From Anaerolineae bacterium (GTDB lineage Bacteria > Chloroflexota > Anaerolineae > 4572-78 > J111), in assembly GCA_023382535.1 (NCBI GenBank), contig JAHDWA010000024.1, positions 62,001-126,000 on the forward strand: 64,000 bases of DNA, written 5' to 3'. Under the pieces are notes generated by a model. The model was not told the origin of the DNA and did not search any database. It saw nothing but the letters and a program-made list of their open reading frames with translations. Below are positions 36,330 through 45,048 of this stretch, piece after piece. The position numbers and the translations under genes are program-made. The first letter of the stretch is position 1. Each line of letters opens with the position of its first letter.

Positions 36330-36449
36330 TCAATCCTTCATTTCATAGATGATGGGTGAGAAAGCGCTGCGAGCCAAGTCGGTGCTCATCTCCAAGGCAA
36401 TAGAATTGAGGGCGGTGCGTTAGATTTCAACTGTAATCGGGTCAGGCAT
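36330..36449 (-). pseudogene. 5' remnant of a second hydantoinase B gene
   Basis: The ATG at 36449 overlaps the hyuA stop. The frame reads MPDPITVEI, a stop, then RTALNSIALEMSTDLARSAFSPIIYEMKD and a second stop. This is clearly related to the start of the hyuB at 31-33 kb (NPVTVEIIRNAFNAIADEMDANLVRSAFSPVIYEMKD) but not identical. So hyuA was once followed directly by its own hyuB, and only 40 codons remain. Confidence 0.85.
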
Positions 36450-38481
36450 CCTCATCCTGCCGAGTAATTATGATATTACCGTAAGCGTCTACTACAGCCT
36501 GATAGCCTGGGGGCATCACTGTAGTGCAGGAAGCCTCTTCAATGATGGCCGGTCCCCTAAAAACATTACCCGGCTGCAGATCAACCCGGTGAAAGACCTG
36601 GGTTTCCAGGAGTTGGCGGCCAAAGATGACTTGCCGTTGCTGAGATGAGGTAAGCAGGCGGCTGCCCCTCACTTCTGGTACAACCGCCGCTTGCTGGCCC
36701 AGTCGCCCCACCGCGCTCACCCGCAGATTGACAAACTCAATGGCCTCTTCTGGATTGCTGTGGCCATAGCGGTTTTGATAAGCAGCATGAAACTTCTCCG
36801 GCAAAGCCGCGTAGAGAGGAGGATCTACTTTTTCTGGCAACGAAATATTCACAAAATACTCCTGCCCCACGTAGCGCATATCGGCGGTTCGGCCAAACTC
36901 CATTGCCGCTTTGTCCACCCGCTCGGCCTTTAGAATTTCCCGCCCTTCGGCCTCCAACTCTCTAAAAACGTTTTCTACTTCCCCCAAGGCGACGCCAGCC
37001 ACATGCCGGTAGAAGTTGCGTACCAAGTCGTGCCGGATGTCGGTGTGAAGCATGCCCCAAGCCGAAAAGGTTCCCGGCGAGAAAGGAATGACCACCCGCG
37101 GAATACTCAACTCTGCAGCCAGGAAAACGGCATGCACCGGCCCGGCCCCCCCAAAAGCAACCAGGGTAAATTGACGGGGATCAATACCCCGCTCTACTGT
37201 AATCGCTCGTATGGCGTTAGCCATTTTGGCGTTGACGATGTCAATGATTCCCTCGGCCAGCGCTTCGACCGTCAGGTCGAGGGTCTCGGCCAGACCGACC
37301 AGAGCTTGCCGGGCGGCTTCCAGGTTAAGTTGCATCTCCCCGTTCAGGAAGTTAGCCGGGTCAATTCGGCCCAAGACGACGTTGGCATCGGTCACAGTCG
37401 GCTCGGTTCCACCCCGATCATAGCAGGCCGGACCCGGTTCCGCCCCGGCGCTCTGAGGCCCCACCCGGACTCCACCTGCTTCCAGCCAAGCAATTGAGCC
37501 GCCGCCCGCCCCAATGGTATGGATGTTGACAATCGGCATCAGCGCCGGAAAACCTTCTAGATAAGTTTCCGAGGTGACATCCGGCTGACCATTGATGACT
37601 AGGCTGACGTCAAAGCTGGTGCCGCCCATATCAATGCAGAGCAGATGATTGCTGTCAAGTTGCTCGCGCAAACCGACGCCGCCCATTGTGCCACCCACCG
37701 GCCCGGAAAAAAGCGACTGAATGGGATGGCGCCGGGCGGCGGCGGCGGTCATAATTCCGCCGTTGGACTGCATAATGTGCAGACCACTATGCAAGCCAGC
37801 TTCAGTGCCTTTTGCCTCCAGGCGAGCCAGGTAGCGCTCAACAATCGAAGCGACGTAAGCATTGAGCACCGTGGTGCTGGTGCGTTCATATTCACGCCAT
37901 TCGCGGGCCACTTGATGCGAGAGGGAGACGGAAACTTCGGGCAGCCGCCGACGCAGAGCCTCGGCCACACGCAGTTCATGCTCGGGGTTAGCATAGGCAT
38001 GGAGCAAACACACTGCCACTGAACCATAATCACCAGTAGCAATCTGTTCGACAATCTCAGCCAAGTGCTCGTCATTAAGAGGGGTTAAGATCGAGCCATC
38101 AAAAAGGGTTCGCTCTTGCAGTTCATAAATATGACGGCGGCGCACCAGAGGGGTGGGCTTGCGGTAGAACAGGTTATACATGTCGGGGCGATTGGCTCGA
38201 CCAATTTCATAGACATCGCGGAAACCAGCCGTGGTAATCAAGGCGACATGTGCTCCCTTGCGCTCCAAAAAAGCGTTCAATCCAGCGGTAGTCCCGTGGA
38301 CGAAAAAGTCAATCGCTGCAAAGTCGGGTGTTAAACGGCCCACTCCGTTGAAAATCCCCACCGATAAATCCTGGGGGGTAGAGGGCACTTTGCTGGTGTG
38401 AACAGCTCCGGTGTTAGCGTCAATGGCTACAACATCGGTAAAAGTCCCCCCAATATCTATAGCAACACGATAGTGGGTCAT
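36442..38481 (-). CDS. hyuA: hydantoinase A / oxoprolinase-type subunit
   Basis: A 679-residue ATP-binding subunit. It begins MTHYRVAIDIGGTFTDVVAID, the actin-like phosphate-binding motif of hydantoinase A. GGTMGGVGLREQLDSNHLLCIDMGGTSFDVSLV, VNIHTIGAGGGSIAWLEAGGVRVGPQSAGAEPGPACYDRGGTEPTVTDANVVLG and AFGGAGPVHA are family hallmarks. With HyuB it hydrolyses hydantoins or 5-oxoproline with ATP. The start at 38481 fits the family; AGGAGG lies 13 bases upstream, rather far, and an upstream in-frame ATG at 38508 overlaps that site. It opens the second catabolic operon. Confidence 0.92.
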   Translation of the reverse strand: MTHYRVAIDIGGTFTDVVAIDANTGAVHTSKVPSTPQDLSVGIFNGVGRLTPDFAAIDFFVHGTTAGLNAFLERKGAHVALITTAGFRDVYEIGRANRPDMYNLFYRKPTPLVRRRHIYELQERTLFDGSILTPLNDEHLAEIVEQIATGDYGSVAVCLLHAYANPEHELRVAEALRRRLPEVSVSLSHQVAREWREYERTSTTVLNAYVASIVERYLARLEAKGTEAGLHSGLHIMQSNGGIMTAAAARRHPIQSLFSGPVGGTMGGVGLREQLDSNHLLCIDMGGTSFDVSLVINGQPDVTSETYLEGFPALMPIVNIHTIGAGGGSIAWLEAGGVRVGPQSAGAEPGPACYDRGGTEPTVTDANVVLGRIDPANFLNGEMQLNLEAARQALVGLAETLDLTVEALAEGIIDIVNAKMANAIRAITVERGIDPRQFTLVAFGGAGPVHAVFLAAELSIPRVVIPFSPGTFSAWGMLHTDIRHDLVRNFYRHVAGVALGEVENVFRELEAEGREILKAERVDKAAMEFGRTADMRYVGQEYFVNISLPEKVDPPLYAALPEKFHAAYQNRYGHSNPEEAIEFVNLRVSAVGRLGQQAAVVPEVRGSRLLTSSQQRQVIFGRQLLETQVFHRVDLQPGNVFRGPAIIEEASCTTVMPPGYQAVVDAYGNIIITRQDEDA

Positions 38482-38726
38482 GTAATCGAATACGCCTCCT
38501 TGCATCTTGATATAGGGTACAGCTTTGTTAGGGAGAGAAAATGACAAAAAAGTTTTATGGGGAAAGTTAAGGGATCATCAACGAAATCAATAATCCGACA
38601 GATATCTAATTGATCTTGAAAATGAAATCATTTTTGGAACTGTACGCCTCGGATTATAGGAAAGCTATCGATATTGACAAGAGCCGAACAGGGTCAACTT
38701 CTGATACATCAGTATCATTCACTATT

Positions 38727-39769
38727 AGATGTGTTGCGAAATAACGAAAAAAAGGGTATGGTCAATCAGAAATGAGAAAAATTAGGAACTCACAGGTAAA
38801 ACCGATGCTGAATATCAATCGTGCTCTGCGCTCTGACCGCTTGATGAAAGCCCTAACCGGCATGACAGTGGCCGAATTTGAACGCTTGCTGCCAATTTTC
38901 ACGGCTGCCTTGCAGAAAAATCAGGTGAAAGCCAAGAAAGAAAGGAAACGGGCCATCGGGGGTGGGCGCCAGCATACCTTAAAGAGCCCCACCGACAAGT
39001 TATTCTTCATTCTGCTGTACCTAAAATGTTATCCAACCTTTGATTTGGCCGGTTTATTGTATGACGTTGACCGTTCGCAAACCCAACGCTGGGTGAAAGC
39101 CCTGTTAGCGGTGCTGGAGGAAGGGTTAGGGTGGCAACTCGTGTTGCCTGAACGGCGGATTGGCTCTCTGGAAGAATTCATCCAGCGCTTTCCCGCGATT
39201 AAAGATGTTTTTGTCGATGGCACTGAACGACCGGTCCAACGTCCCCAGCACACCAAAGCGCAACAGGAACACTATTCAGGCAAGCACAAAGACCATACCC
39301 TCAAGAACCTGATTATGAGTGATGAAGACACGCGCATTTTATGTCTGACCCAGACCAAACCAGGGGCTCGCCAAGATTACTTTCGGTTCAAGCAAGCGGG
39401 TTTCGGGGAGGTCATCCCAGACGATGTCGGCGTCTGGGTCGACTTGGGCTTTTTGGGCATCGTCAAGGACTATCCCTACCTCCGGGTGGTCATCCCCCAC
39501 AAAAGCAGCAAAAATCATTCCTTGACCCCGCAGCAAAAGGCCGAAAACCGGGTCATTAGTGCTCTGCGCATTTGTATTGAACACGCGATCGCTGGCGTTA
39601 AGCGGTTCCGTTGCCTGACTGACCCTTATCGCAACAAGGGGGTCGTTTTGGCTGACAAGTTTATGGTAATTGCTTGTGGCCTTTGGAATTATCACCTCCT
39701 GCCCGCCTAATGGCTCAACGATATGATTTTTCCTGGCCTAACGTTTTATCCTTATTTCGCAACACGTCT
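38727..39769 (+). mobile_element. IS5-family (ISL2-group-like) insertion sequence
   Basis: Inverted repeats AGATGTGTTGCGAAATAA (38727-38744) and its complement with one mismatch (39752-39769). Flanked by ATT on both sides, consistent with a 3-bp target duplication. One intact transposase gene. It inserted ~245 bp upstream of hyuA, in or near that operon's promoter region. Confidence 0.8.
38772..39710 (+). CDS. IS5-family transposase (DDE_Tnp_4 type)
   Basis: A 312-residue protein, apparently intact. An N-terminal helical domain (MTVAEFERLLPIFTAALQ) and HTH-like region (KLFFILLYLKCYPTFDLAGLLYDVDRSQTQRWVKALL) are followed by the DDE core: VFVDGTERPVQRP (Asp), DDVGVWVDLGFLG (Asp) and RICIEHAIAGVKRFRCL (Glu). 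The HSGKHK-like EHYSGKHKDHTLKNLI segment is typical of ISL2-type proteins. It fills the IS between its inverted repeats. Confidence 0.85.
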   Translation: MRKIRNSQVKPMLNINRALRSDRLMKALTGMTVAEFERLLPIFTAALQKNQVKAKKERKRAIGGGRQHTLKSPTDKLFFILLYLKCYPTFDLAGLLYDVDRSQTQRWVKALLAVLEEGLGWQLVLPERRIGSLEEFIQRFPAIKDVFVDGTERPVQRPQHTKAQQEHYSGKHKDHTLKNLIMSDEDTRILCLTQTKPGARQDYFRFKQAGFGEVIPDDVGVWVDLGFLGIVKDYPYLRVVIPHKSSKNHSLTPQQKAENRVISALRICIEHAIAGVKRFRCLTDPYRNKGVVLADKFMVIACGLWNYHLLPA

Positions 39770-39901
39770 ATTAATTGCTTCAATGGTGCCGCTCCAAAAT
39801 TAATTTTGACTAATGCCAAAATTGATACTATTCGGGTCTCCAATTTGACCCGCTTGTACCCTGTGCAGTTTTTCCACTGTTGATATATTACTTTACAAAA
39901 C

Positions 39902-41980
39902 GTTAACGTAGCAGTTGTGCACTCAGGCGCAAGATCGTGAAAAAGTCAGAATTTAACAACTTTTCAAATGCACCGATTTCTCCATAATTCAGTCAAGTCA
40001 CGACGAACAGGGAGAAATCGGAATGCCCTTAACAGATGAATCTGAGCCAGAACTGGTTTGCCAACGGACCCACCACGCGATGTTAATTGCGTGAGGGCGC
40101 TTTGCCCGCCATCTGCACTTGAGCCAGCGGCTGCGGACCGCCGTAAAGGTCGACCGACATCAAGATGCCATTCCCGGTGGCGATCTGGTGCTTGAATTCG
40201 GGTTGGCCTCGCTGGCCGGCTATGAATACTTACGCGACTTGAACCTGGGTTCACACCCGTTAGTCAAAGACCAGGCTGTCGCCGATGCCTGGGATCTGGA
40301 GTTTGGACACTACACCACCGTTAGTCGTTTTTTGTACGACCTGCCTGATGAGGCGGTCAACCAGATCCAAGCTGAATTGGAAGCAATCCAGCGACCTTAT
40401 CTGCACCAAGCAGTGCATGAGTTGCTGTGCCAGCAAGAGTACCTGACCTTGTGTGGCGACCTGACCGGGCGGCCGGTGAGTGACTATAGTTGGACCTATC
40501 CGCCCGATGCCGTGTTTGGCTATATGGCCAATCAGGTGCGCAAAGGACATCAGGTGGCCCTGGTCACGCTCAAGGGCTGCCAGCGGCGGATCCACGTGGC
40601 CGCATTTCATTACGCCGGTGATACCGTTTCGAGTGCCTGCTTGCGCCAGATGGTCCAAGAGACCGAAGCGCGGTTGGGCTGTCGTCCCCGGCGACGGGTT
40701 GAGTTAGTGCGGCAGCGGCTCGAGATGCTGGAGGCCAAGATCAAGGCCAAACAAGCCTGGGTTGAAGCGCAACAAACCCAGCTCCGCCAGCAACTTGAGC
40801 GCCAAATCCGGCTGGGGGACCGGCTGCGGGCCATCCGGCAAGAAATTGCCGACCTGGAGGCCCAGCGACCCGATAAGCCGCTCCGGCCTCACGCCCGCTT
40901 GAGCCAAGTTTATCGCCACAAAACCAGTCAGGAACGCCAACTTCAGTCGGCTTTGGCGCTGGAAAGCCAGGCGCGACAGGTCTTGGCTCGGCACCAAGCT
41001 CACCTGGCTGAACTGCAAGCCCACCGAGAGGAGCTGATCCAGTGGTTAGCCCAGTTGGAACAGGATAATCAGTGCCTGACCTGCCCGGTACGCATCCGGT
41101 GGTTATTGGATGGCGGCTTTGGCGATGCGGCCAATGTCACCTACTTGATTGAACTGGGCTATGAGCTTTACACCACCGCTCATAACGGCAAGACCACGCA
41201 GAGCTTACTCCATCAGCTTGAACCTGACGCCGTCTGGACCCAGGTCGGCGCTCGAACCCAGGCCATTGAATTGAACCAAGCGCAAGCCTTTGGTGCTTGT
41301 CCTTACCCGGTCCGGTTGACTTTGCTGCGCTGGCAAGCCGACGAGACGATCAAACAGACGACCTTGGTTTCATTTAGTGAGGGTGAACCTTTACCGATCA
41401 CGGCTGTCTTTCCCACTTATCACCAGCGCCAGGACATCGAAGCCGGGATCAAGCAGGGCAAGGGGACCCCTTCGGCTTGACCAAACTGCGCGTCCGCTCA
41501 GCAGCGGGTCTGCGCCTGTTAGAGCAGTTTGCCCTGGTCTTTTGGCCCAATTTCATCCAGTGGGCAGCGGCTTGGTTGAGAAACCAGGTCCACAATGATA
41601 ATGAGCGCTTCAGCCAGCTCTTGCAGCAGGTCCGACCTCAAGTTCGCGTGGCGGCCAAGACCCCCGCCTGGGTCTTGACCAATCCTGATGGACAACTGTT
41701 GCAATTCGATCCAGATGGCCCTTTGGCCGGGGTCAAAATTAATCTGGATGGTCCCTTCGCCTACCAATGTCCGATGCCCTTATTCCAGACCGGGCAGCAA
41801 TTCTGGCCCATTTCATCTGTATCTGTTAAAGAACGTCTGGCAACGATCGTTGCCAGTGAAAATTTACATCCGAACGCTAACGTTTTGGTGGCCTTAGATA
41901 GTTCTTAGTCAGCCCGAAATCTTGTCAATTGATGACTTTTTCAACGACTCGCTGTCTGAGTGCGCAACCACTACGTAAAC
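39902..41980 (+). mobile_element. unclassified IS with ~45-bp imperfect terminal inverted repeats
   Basis: The left end (39902-39948) and the inverted right end (41933-41980) align over about 45 positions, sharing GTT-ACGTAG, GTTG-GCACTCAG and TGAAAAAGTCA with a few mismatches and gaps. No target duplication is evident. It contains one transposase gene inactivated by a nonsense codon and a frameshift. It borders the integron-like cassette region. Confidence 0.65.
40023..41908 (+). pseudogene. large DDE transposase with coiled-coil insertion, inactivated
   Basis: The ATG at 40023 opens MPLTDESEPELVCQRTHHAMLIA, then a TGA that looks like a mutated TGG (Trp), then the same frame continues GRFARHLHLSQRLRTAVKVDRH. 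Catalytic residues: CGDLTGRPVS (Asp), RWLLDGGFGDAANV (Asp) and QDIEAGIKQGKG (Glu). Between the two Asp blocks is a ~120-residue charged coiled coil (LEMLEAKIKAKQAWVEAQQTQLRQQLERQI). Just after the Glu, near 41465, the frame is lost in a GGGGACCCC run and the tail (FGLTKLRVRSAAGLRLLEQF) continues from another frame. Confidence 0.7.
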
Positions 41981-42090
41981 TCTTCTGGCCCTGCTTTACC
42001 GATAAACAAACTTTGGGCGGCGACGGCGGATTAAAACCACTACCGATTACACACTGACGTCGCCTACGTTTTTACACAGTCTGGCGGCTT

Positions 42091-42097
42091 GTTAGGC
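42091..42097 (-). repeat. attC-type core box (GTTAGGC) after the VOC gene; partner box lost
   Basis: GTTAGGC fits the integron core GTTRRRY / GCCTAAC and sits 43 bp downstream of the VOC gene, as in the other cassettes. A short inverted repeat (GGCGACG/CGTCGCC) lies beyond, but no second core box is seen before the IS at 41980. Confidence 0.45.
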
Positions 42098-42139
42098 GGC
42101 ACCACGTCGCTCGCAAACAGGCGATAGCGGAGTCCGTGC

Positions 42140-42568
42140 TTATCGTCCGGTAGGCTCGAACAACTCAATCGGATTGCCGTCAGGATCTTCCACCTGAATC
42201 TGCTTGCCGCCAGGACCGACTTCCATCTCATTGCGAAAGCGCACTCCCTGGTTCTTGAGTTCACTAATACGTGCAGGCAAGTCCTTCACTTGCAGGACCA
42301 CCCGGTTCCATCCGCCGGGCTCTTGCTGTCGGCCATCGGGCATAGGCCGAGAGCCGGACGCCCCAGGACCACTGAGGATGAGTTTGAGATTGCCGATTGA
42401 AACCTGTCCGAAAGCAGGCAAGTTTTGCTCGTCCACATTGAATCCCAGTGTTTGGGTATAGAAGGAAATCGAGCGCTGAACATCTTTGACCTGATATCTA
42501 ACGCCCCAAAGCCCTAGCACGAAGGGTTGTTTCTTTGTCGAATCCATCGTGGTTTCCTTGCTCTCCAT
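42140..42568 (-). CDS. VOC-superfamily (glyoxalase/dioxygenase-like) protein, cassette gene
   Basis: A 142-residue single VOC domain protein: VRYQVKDVQRSISFYTQTLGFNVDEQNLPAFGQVSIGNLKLILSG in the first beta-alpha-beta-beta-beta unit and GWNRVVLQVKDLPARISELKNQGVRFRNEMEVGPGGKQIQVEDPDGNPIELFEP in the second. The final glutamate (IELFE) and early His/Gln positions are those used for metal binding in the family. Relatives include glyoxalases and antibiotic-resistance proteins (fosfomycin, bleomycin type); the substrate is unknown. AAGGAG precedes the ATG. It is flanked by attC-like sites and is the last of four cassette genes. Confidence 0.85.
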   Translation of the reverse strand: MESKETTMDSTKKQPFVLGLWGVRYQVKDVQRSISFYTQTLGFNVDEQNLPAFGQVSIGNLKLILSGPGASGSRPMPDGRQQEPGGWNRVVLQVKDLPARISELKNQGVRFRNEMEVGPGGKQIQVEDPDGNPIELFEPTGR

Positions 42569-42603
42569 AGAAACGATTCTCCTTTCTTGTATCTCTCTGT
42601 GCC

Positions 42604-42732
42604 GCCTAACGGCTTGCGTTACCCGCTGGTGGGTGGGACGAGATAACGTTATTTTGACGGAACTAACTCAAGCCACACAAACTGCCTGAAAACGCGCAGA
42701 CTCCCACCAGTCGGGTGCACGCTGTGTTGGGC
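42604..42732 (-). repeat. attC-like recombination site (129 bp)
   Basis: Outer core boxes on the + strand are GCCTAAC (42604-42610) and GTTGGGC (42726-42732), matching RYYYAAC/GTTRRRY. Between them the arms pair over GCGT-ACCCG-TGGTGGG with single extrahelical bases. It lies directly downstream of the sulfotransferase gene, as a cassette attC should. Confidence 0.75.
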
Positions 42733-42775
42733 GGATTGTGAATTCAAGGAGTCTGTCCGATGTGGAACCTCACGA

Positions 42776-43657
42776 TTATGGCAAGATAACGCCATCTCCA
42801 AAATCAAATTGTAGACCGCTGCCTTTCATCTTTTTCATAAATAAATCATCCATTTGTTGGCTTTGTTCGGCGCTGAAGTGATTTCGCCAATCACCAATAT
42901 CTCCTTTGCGGAAATGCTTTGGCTTATCCGCTTTTTGGAGAATCCAGTCAAAGTTTGTGGTCTCGTTCGATGTCATGGATTGGAAACTGCTCAAAATGAC
43001 AACCGTTTCAATTAATCGTGAATCCGCTTGAATGTCCAGAAAAGATGCGAGTTTTGCGACATTGCCAGCGTGGTCATGTTTCATATCCTCATACTTCATA
43101 AACAGGATGTTCTTATCCTTTTGGCTGGCTTGCCACCAAGGCAGCACGTGGTCAAAGTATGGACCGAATCCAACGTCGCTATGAAGAAAAAGTTGAAAGT
43201 GTTCATCCCAAGAGCCTTCATAGCCGCCTTTGCTTTGGTTGTGAAAATAAGTTGAGATTGCCACGTCCTTTGGGTTGCGTGCCACATAAACAATTTTTGC
43301 GGTTGTGTTGTCGATGTGAGGCATGAGCGGAGAAGGTAAATGACTCGTGAACAGGCGGCGTTGCGGCATGGTCTTCAAAAATTCGATCATGCCATTGGGG
43401 CGATGAGGTAATGTCTCTAGCCAGGGCACAGCGTCCGTGAGGCGTTGCTCACCTTGCTCGCCTTTGTTCACTAAAAGATGCACCATTTGTTCCGTCCAAG
43501 TCGTGCCTGAACGCGGGTATGTGACTATAAAAACATCGCCATCCTCTACAACGAATTCTTTTTTGATCAGATCCATATCGGCTTGTGAAATAAAAATTGG
43601 AAACTTGATCTGCCCGCCGTTGCCATCTCTCACCAAATTTGATTGCATTTCTGCCAT
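42776..43657 (-). CDS. cytosolic-type sulfotransferase, cassette gene
   Basis: About 293 residues. The PAPS-binding 5'-phosphosulfate loop is TYPRSGTTWTEQ near the N-terminus; KIVYVARNPKDVAISTYF holds the 3'-phosphate Arg/Ser region and the C-terminal RKGDIGDWRNHF is the classical GxxGDWKNxF motif. His in FTSHLP is the likely catalytic base. This set is typical of SULT-type enzymes that transfer sulfate to alcohols or phenols. GAGGAG precedes the start at 43657 (an earlier ATG at 43684 lacks one). Codon use is AT-richer than the flanking chromosome, as is common for gene cassettes. Confidence 0.88.
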   Translation of the reverse strand: MAEMQSNLVRDGNGGQIKFPIFISQADMDLIKKEFVVEDGDVFIVTYPRSGTTWTEQMVHLLVNKGEQGEQRLTDAVPWLETLPHRPNGMIEFLKTMPQRRLFTSHLPSPLMPHIDNTTAKIVYVARNPKDVAISTYFHNQSKGGYEGSWDEHFQLFLHSDVGFGPYFDHVLPWWQASQKDKNILFMKYEDMKHDHAGNVAKLASFLDIQADSRLIETVVILSSFQSMTSNETTNFDWILQKADKPKHFRKGDIGDWRNHFSAEQSQQMDDLFMKKMKGSGLQFDFGDGVILP

Positions 43658-43768
43658 GGCTGGATACTCCTCTAAACTTTGCATTGTTTTTACTCTAACA
43701 CTAATGGATTATATGGTTCGATTTCCATTCGCTATTTTTCTAACTGCTATGCATTTTGTTCGCCAGTC

Positions 43769-43892
43769 GCCCAACGCTTGAAATCACGCGATTGCGGGCC
43801 AGCGATGTTCGCCGCGATTACCCATTTCTTTGCTGGCGCGTAACCGTTGTAAAAACGAAGGGTAGCAATTCGCGTACATTGATTTGTTAGGC
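43769..43892 (-). repeat. attC-like recombination site (124 bp)
   Basis: Core boxes GCCCAAC (43769-43775) and GTTAGGC (43886-43892). The arms pair as AAATCA-CGCGA-TTGC with its complement, leaving extrahelical bases on one side only, the feature integrases use for strand choice. Located just downstream of the DUF4386 gene. Confidence 0.75.
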
Positions 43893-43978
43893 CGCTTTTC
43901 AGGATTTCAGGCGACAACATACTCAGTATATTATCTCGCTCGAAACACCAGGCAGGAAGCTAAAGAAATTGGATTAGG

Positions 43979-44680
43979 TTAATCCGCTTCATCCAATTTC
44001 TTGACTGCATCCAGGTTGAAGCCCTTGATCACCAGCCAGGCTCCCATCACAAGTTCCTGCGGTGCCAACACCATTTGTAAATAAAACCCATAGCCAGTAT
44101 CCAGGTGGAAAAAATGCAACAGGGCGTAAGCAGAATAGGGGACCACGCCGACCAGGCCCCAGATGGTCAACCAGCGGGGAATCAGTCGGGTGCGGTAGAA
44201 GGAGATGTATAAACACGTAGCCCCAATCAGAAACACGATAGTACCGACCGGGGCAAGGAGGTCTTGGAATTGATACAAAACATTGCCCATGGACTGCAAA
44301 GTCGCCGAATCAGCCCCAGCGGCAACATATTCGTTGCCAAGCGCGACCAGCGTCAAAATGGCGAGGGTCGCAGTAAAATACCAGGTTCCCTCCAGCGCCC
44401 CGCGGAAAAGCAACATGCCCAGCGCCAGTTCTTCGCTATCTTTTCTGAAGATCGGATAGAGGAATATCGTCATCGCCGCCAGCGAGATCCCCATCATGAG
44501 TATAAAAAATGCACCCTTAGTAAGCTGGGACGAATTGGCGGCAACGAGACCCAGCATATCCACACCTTCAAGCGGTTTGGCGATCACGAGCGAGGAAAGC
44601 ACTTCGCCGCCAACGATTGCACTCGTAACCCCAAAGACCGTCCCCAGGAAGTAAAGAGCGCCTGCCATTACTGCATTCAT
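43979..44680 (-). CDS. DUF4386-family membrane protein, cassette gene
   Basis: A 233-residue protein with about six hydrophobic segments (VMAGALYFLGTVFGVTSAIVGG, GAFFILMMGISLAAMTIFLYPIF, WYFTATLAILTLVALG, LLAPVGTIVFLIGATCLYISF, WLTIWGLVGVVPYSAYALLHF, LVMGAWLVIKGF). The pattern and the 'FFILMMGISLAAMTIFLYPIFRKDSEELALG' loop match DUF4386, a family of unknown function often found in stress or resistance contexts. It is followed by an attC-like site, consistent with a mobile cassette. The start has no strong Shine-Dalgarno. Confidence 0.8.
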   Translation of the reverse strand: MNAVMAGALYFLGTVFGVTSAIVGGEVLSSLVIAKPLEGVDMLGLVAANSSQLTKGAFFILMMGISLAAMTIFLYPIFRKDSEELALGMLLFRGALEGTWYFTATLAILTLVALGNEYVAAGADSATLQSMGNVLYQFQDLLAPVGTIVFLIGATCLYISFYRTRLIPRWLTIWGLVGVVPYSAYALLHFFHLDTGYGFYLQMVLAPQELVMGAWLVIKGFNLDAVKKLDEAD

Positions 44681-44848
44681 TCTGTAAGTTTTAATTTTGT
44701 CTCCTACCCGAAAAAACTACATTTTCCAACACCATGCCTGCCAGATAATCACCAAGCATAGCGACCATCTCTTCATTTGGAACACGAATAATAAACCTTG
44801 TATACGATATTTAATAGTTTTCTTCTTCAATAGCCTTGCTCGCATCGC

Positions 44849-44972
44849 GCCCAAGCTTAAGTTGTGGCGATTGCGGGTTAGCGAAGTTACCAACACTCAC
44901 CCGTATGCTTGTGGCCGAGACTACTTCCAATTTAAGCCGCGATAGCAATTCGCCACCAACGATTTGTTAGGG
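44849..44972 (-). repeat. degenerate attC-like recombination site (124 bp)
   Basis: On the minus strand it begins CCCTAAC and ends CTTGGGC, one base off the GTTGGGC core. The arms GTTG-TGGCGA-TTGC pair with GCAATCGCCACAAC, again with extrahelical bases on one arm. It resembles the 43769-43892 site in length and arm sequence. It follows the 45049-45606 gene. Confidence 0.6.
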
Positions 44973-45048
44973 GCAAAAAGCTAAGAAGCTCCAATGCCAC
45001 AGCTACATTATCTCACGACCACCTCAAAAACCCAGGTGACTCTTGCCT

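Noticed and set aside
41933..41980. attC-like core at the right end of the large IS
   Set aside because: The inverted match to 39902-39948 shows that this sequence is the IS terminal repeat.
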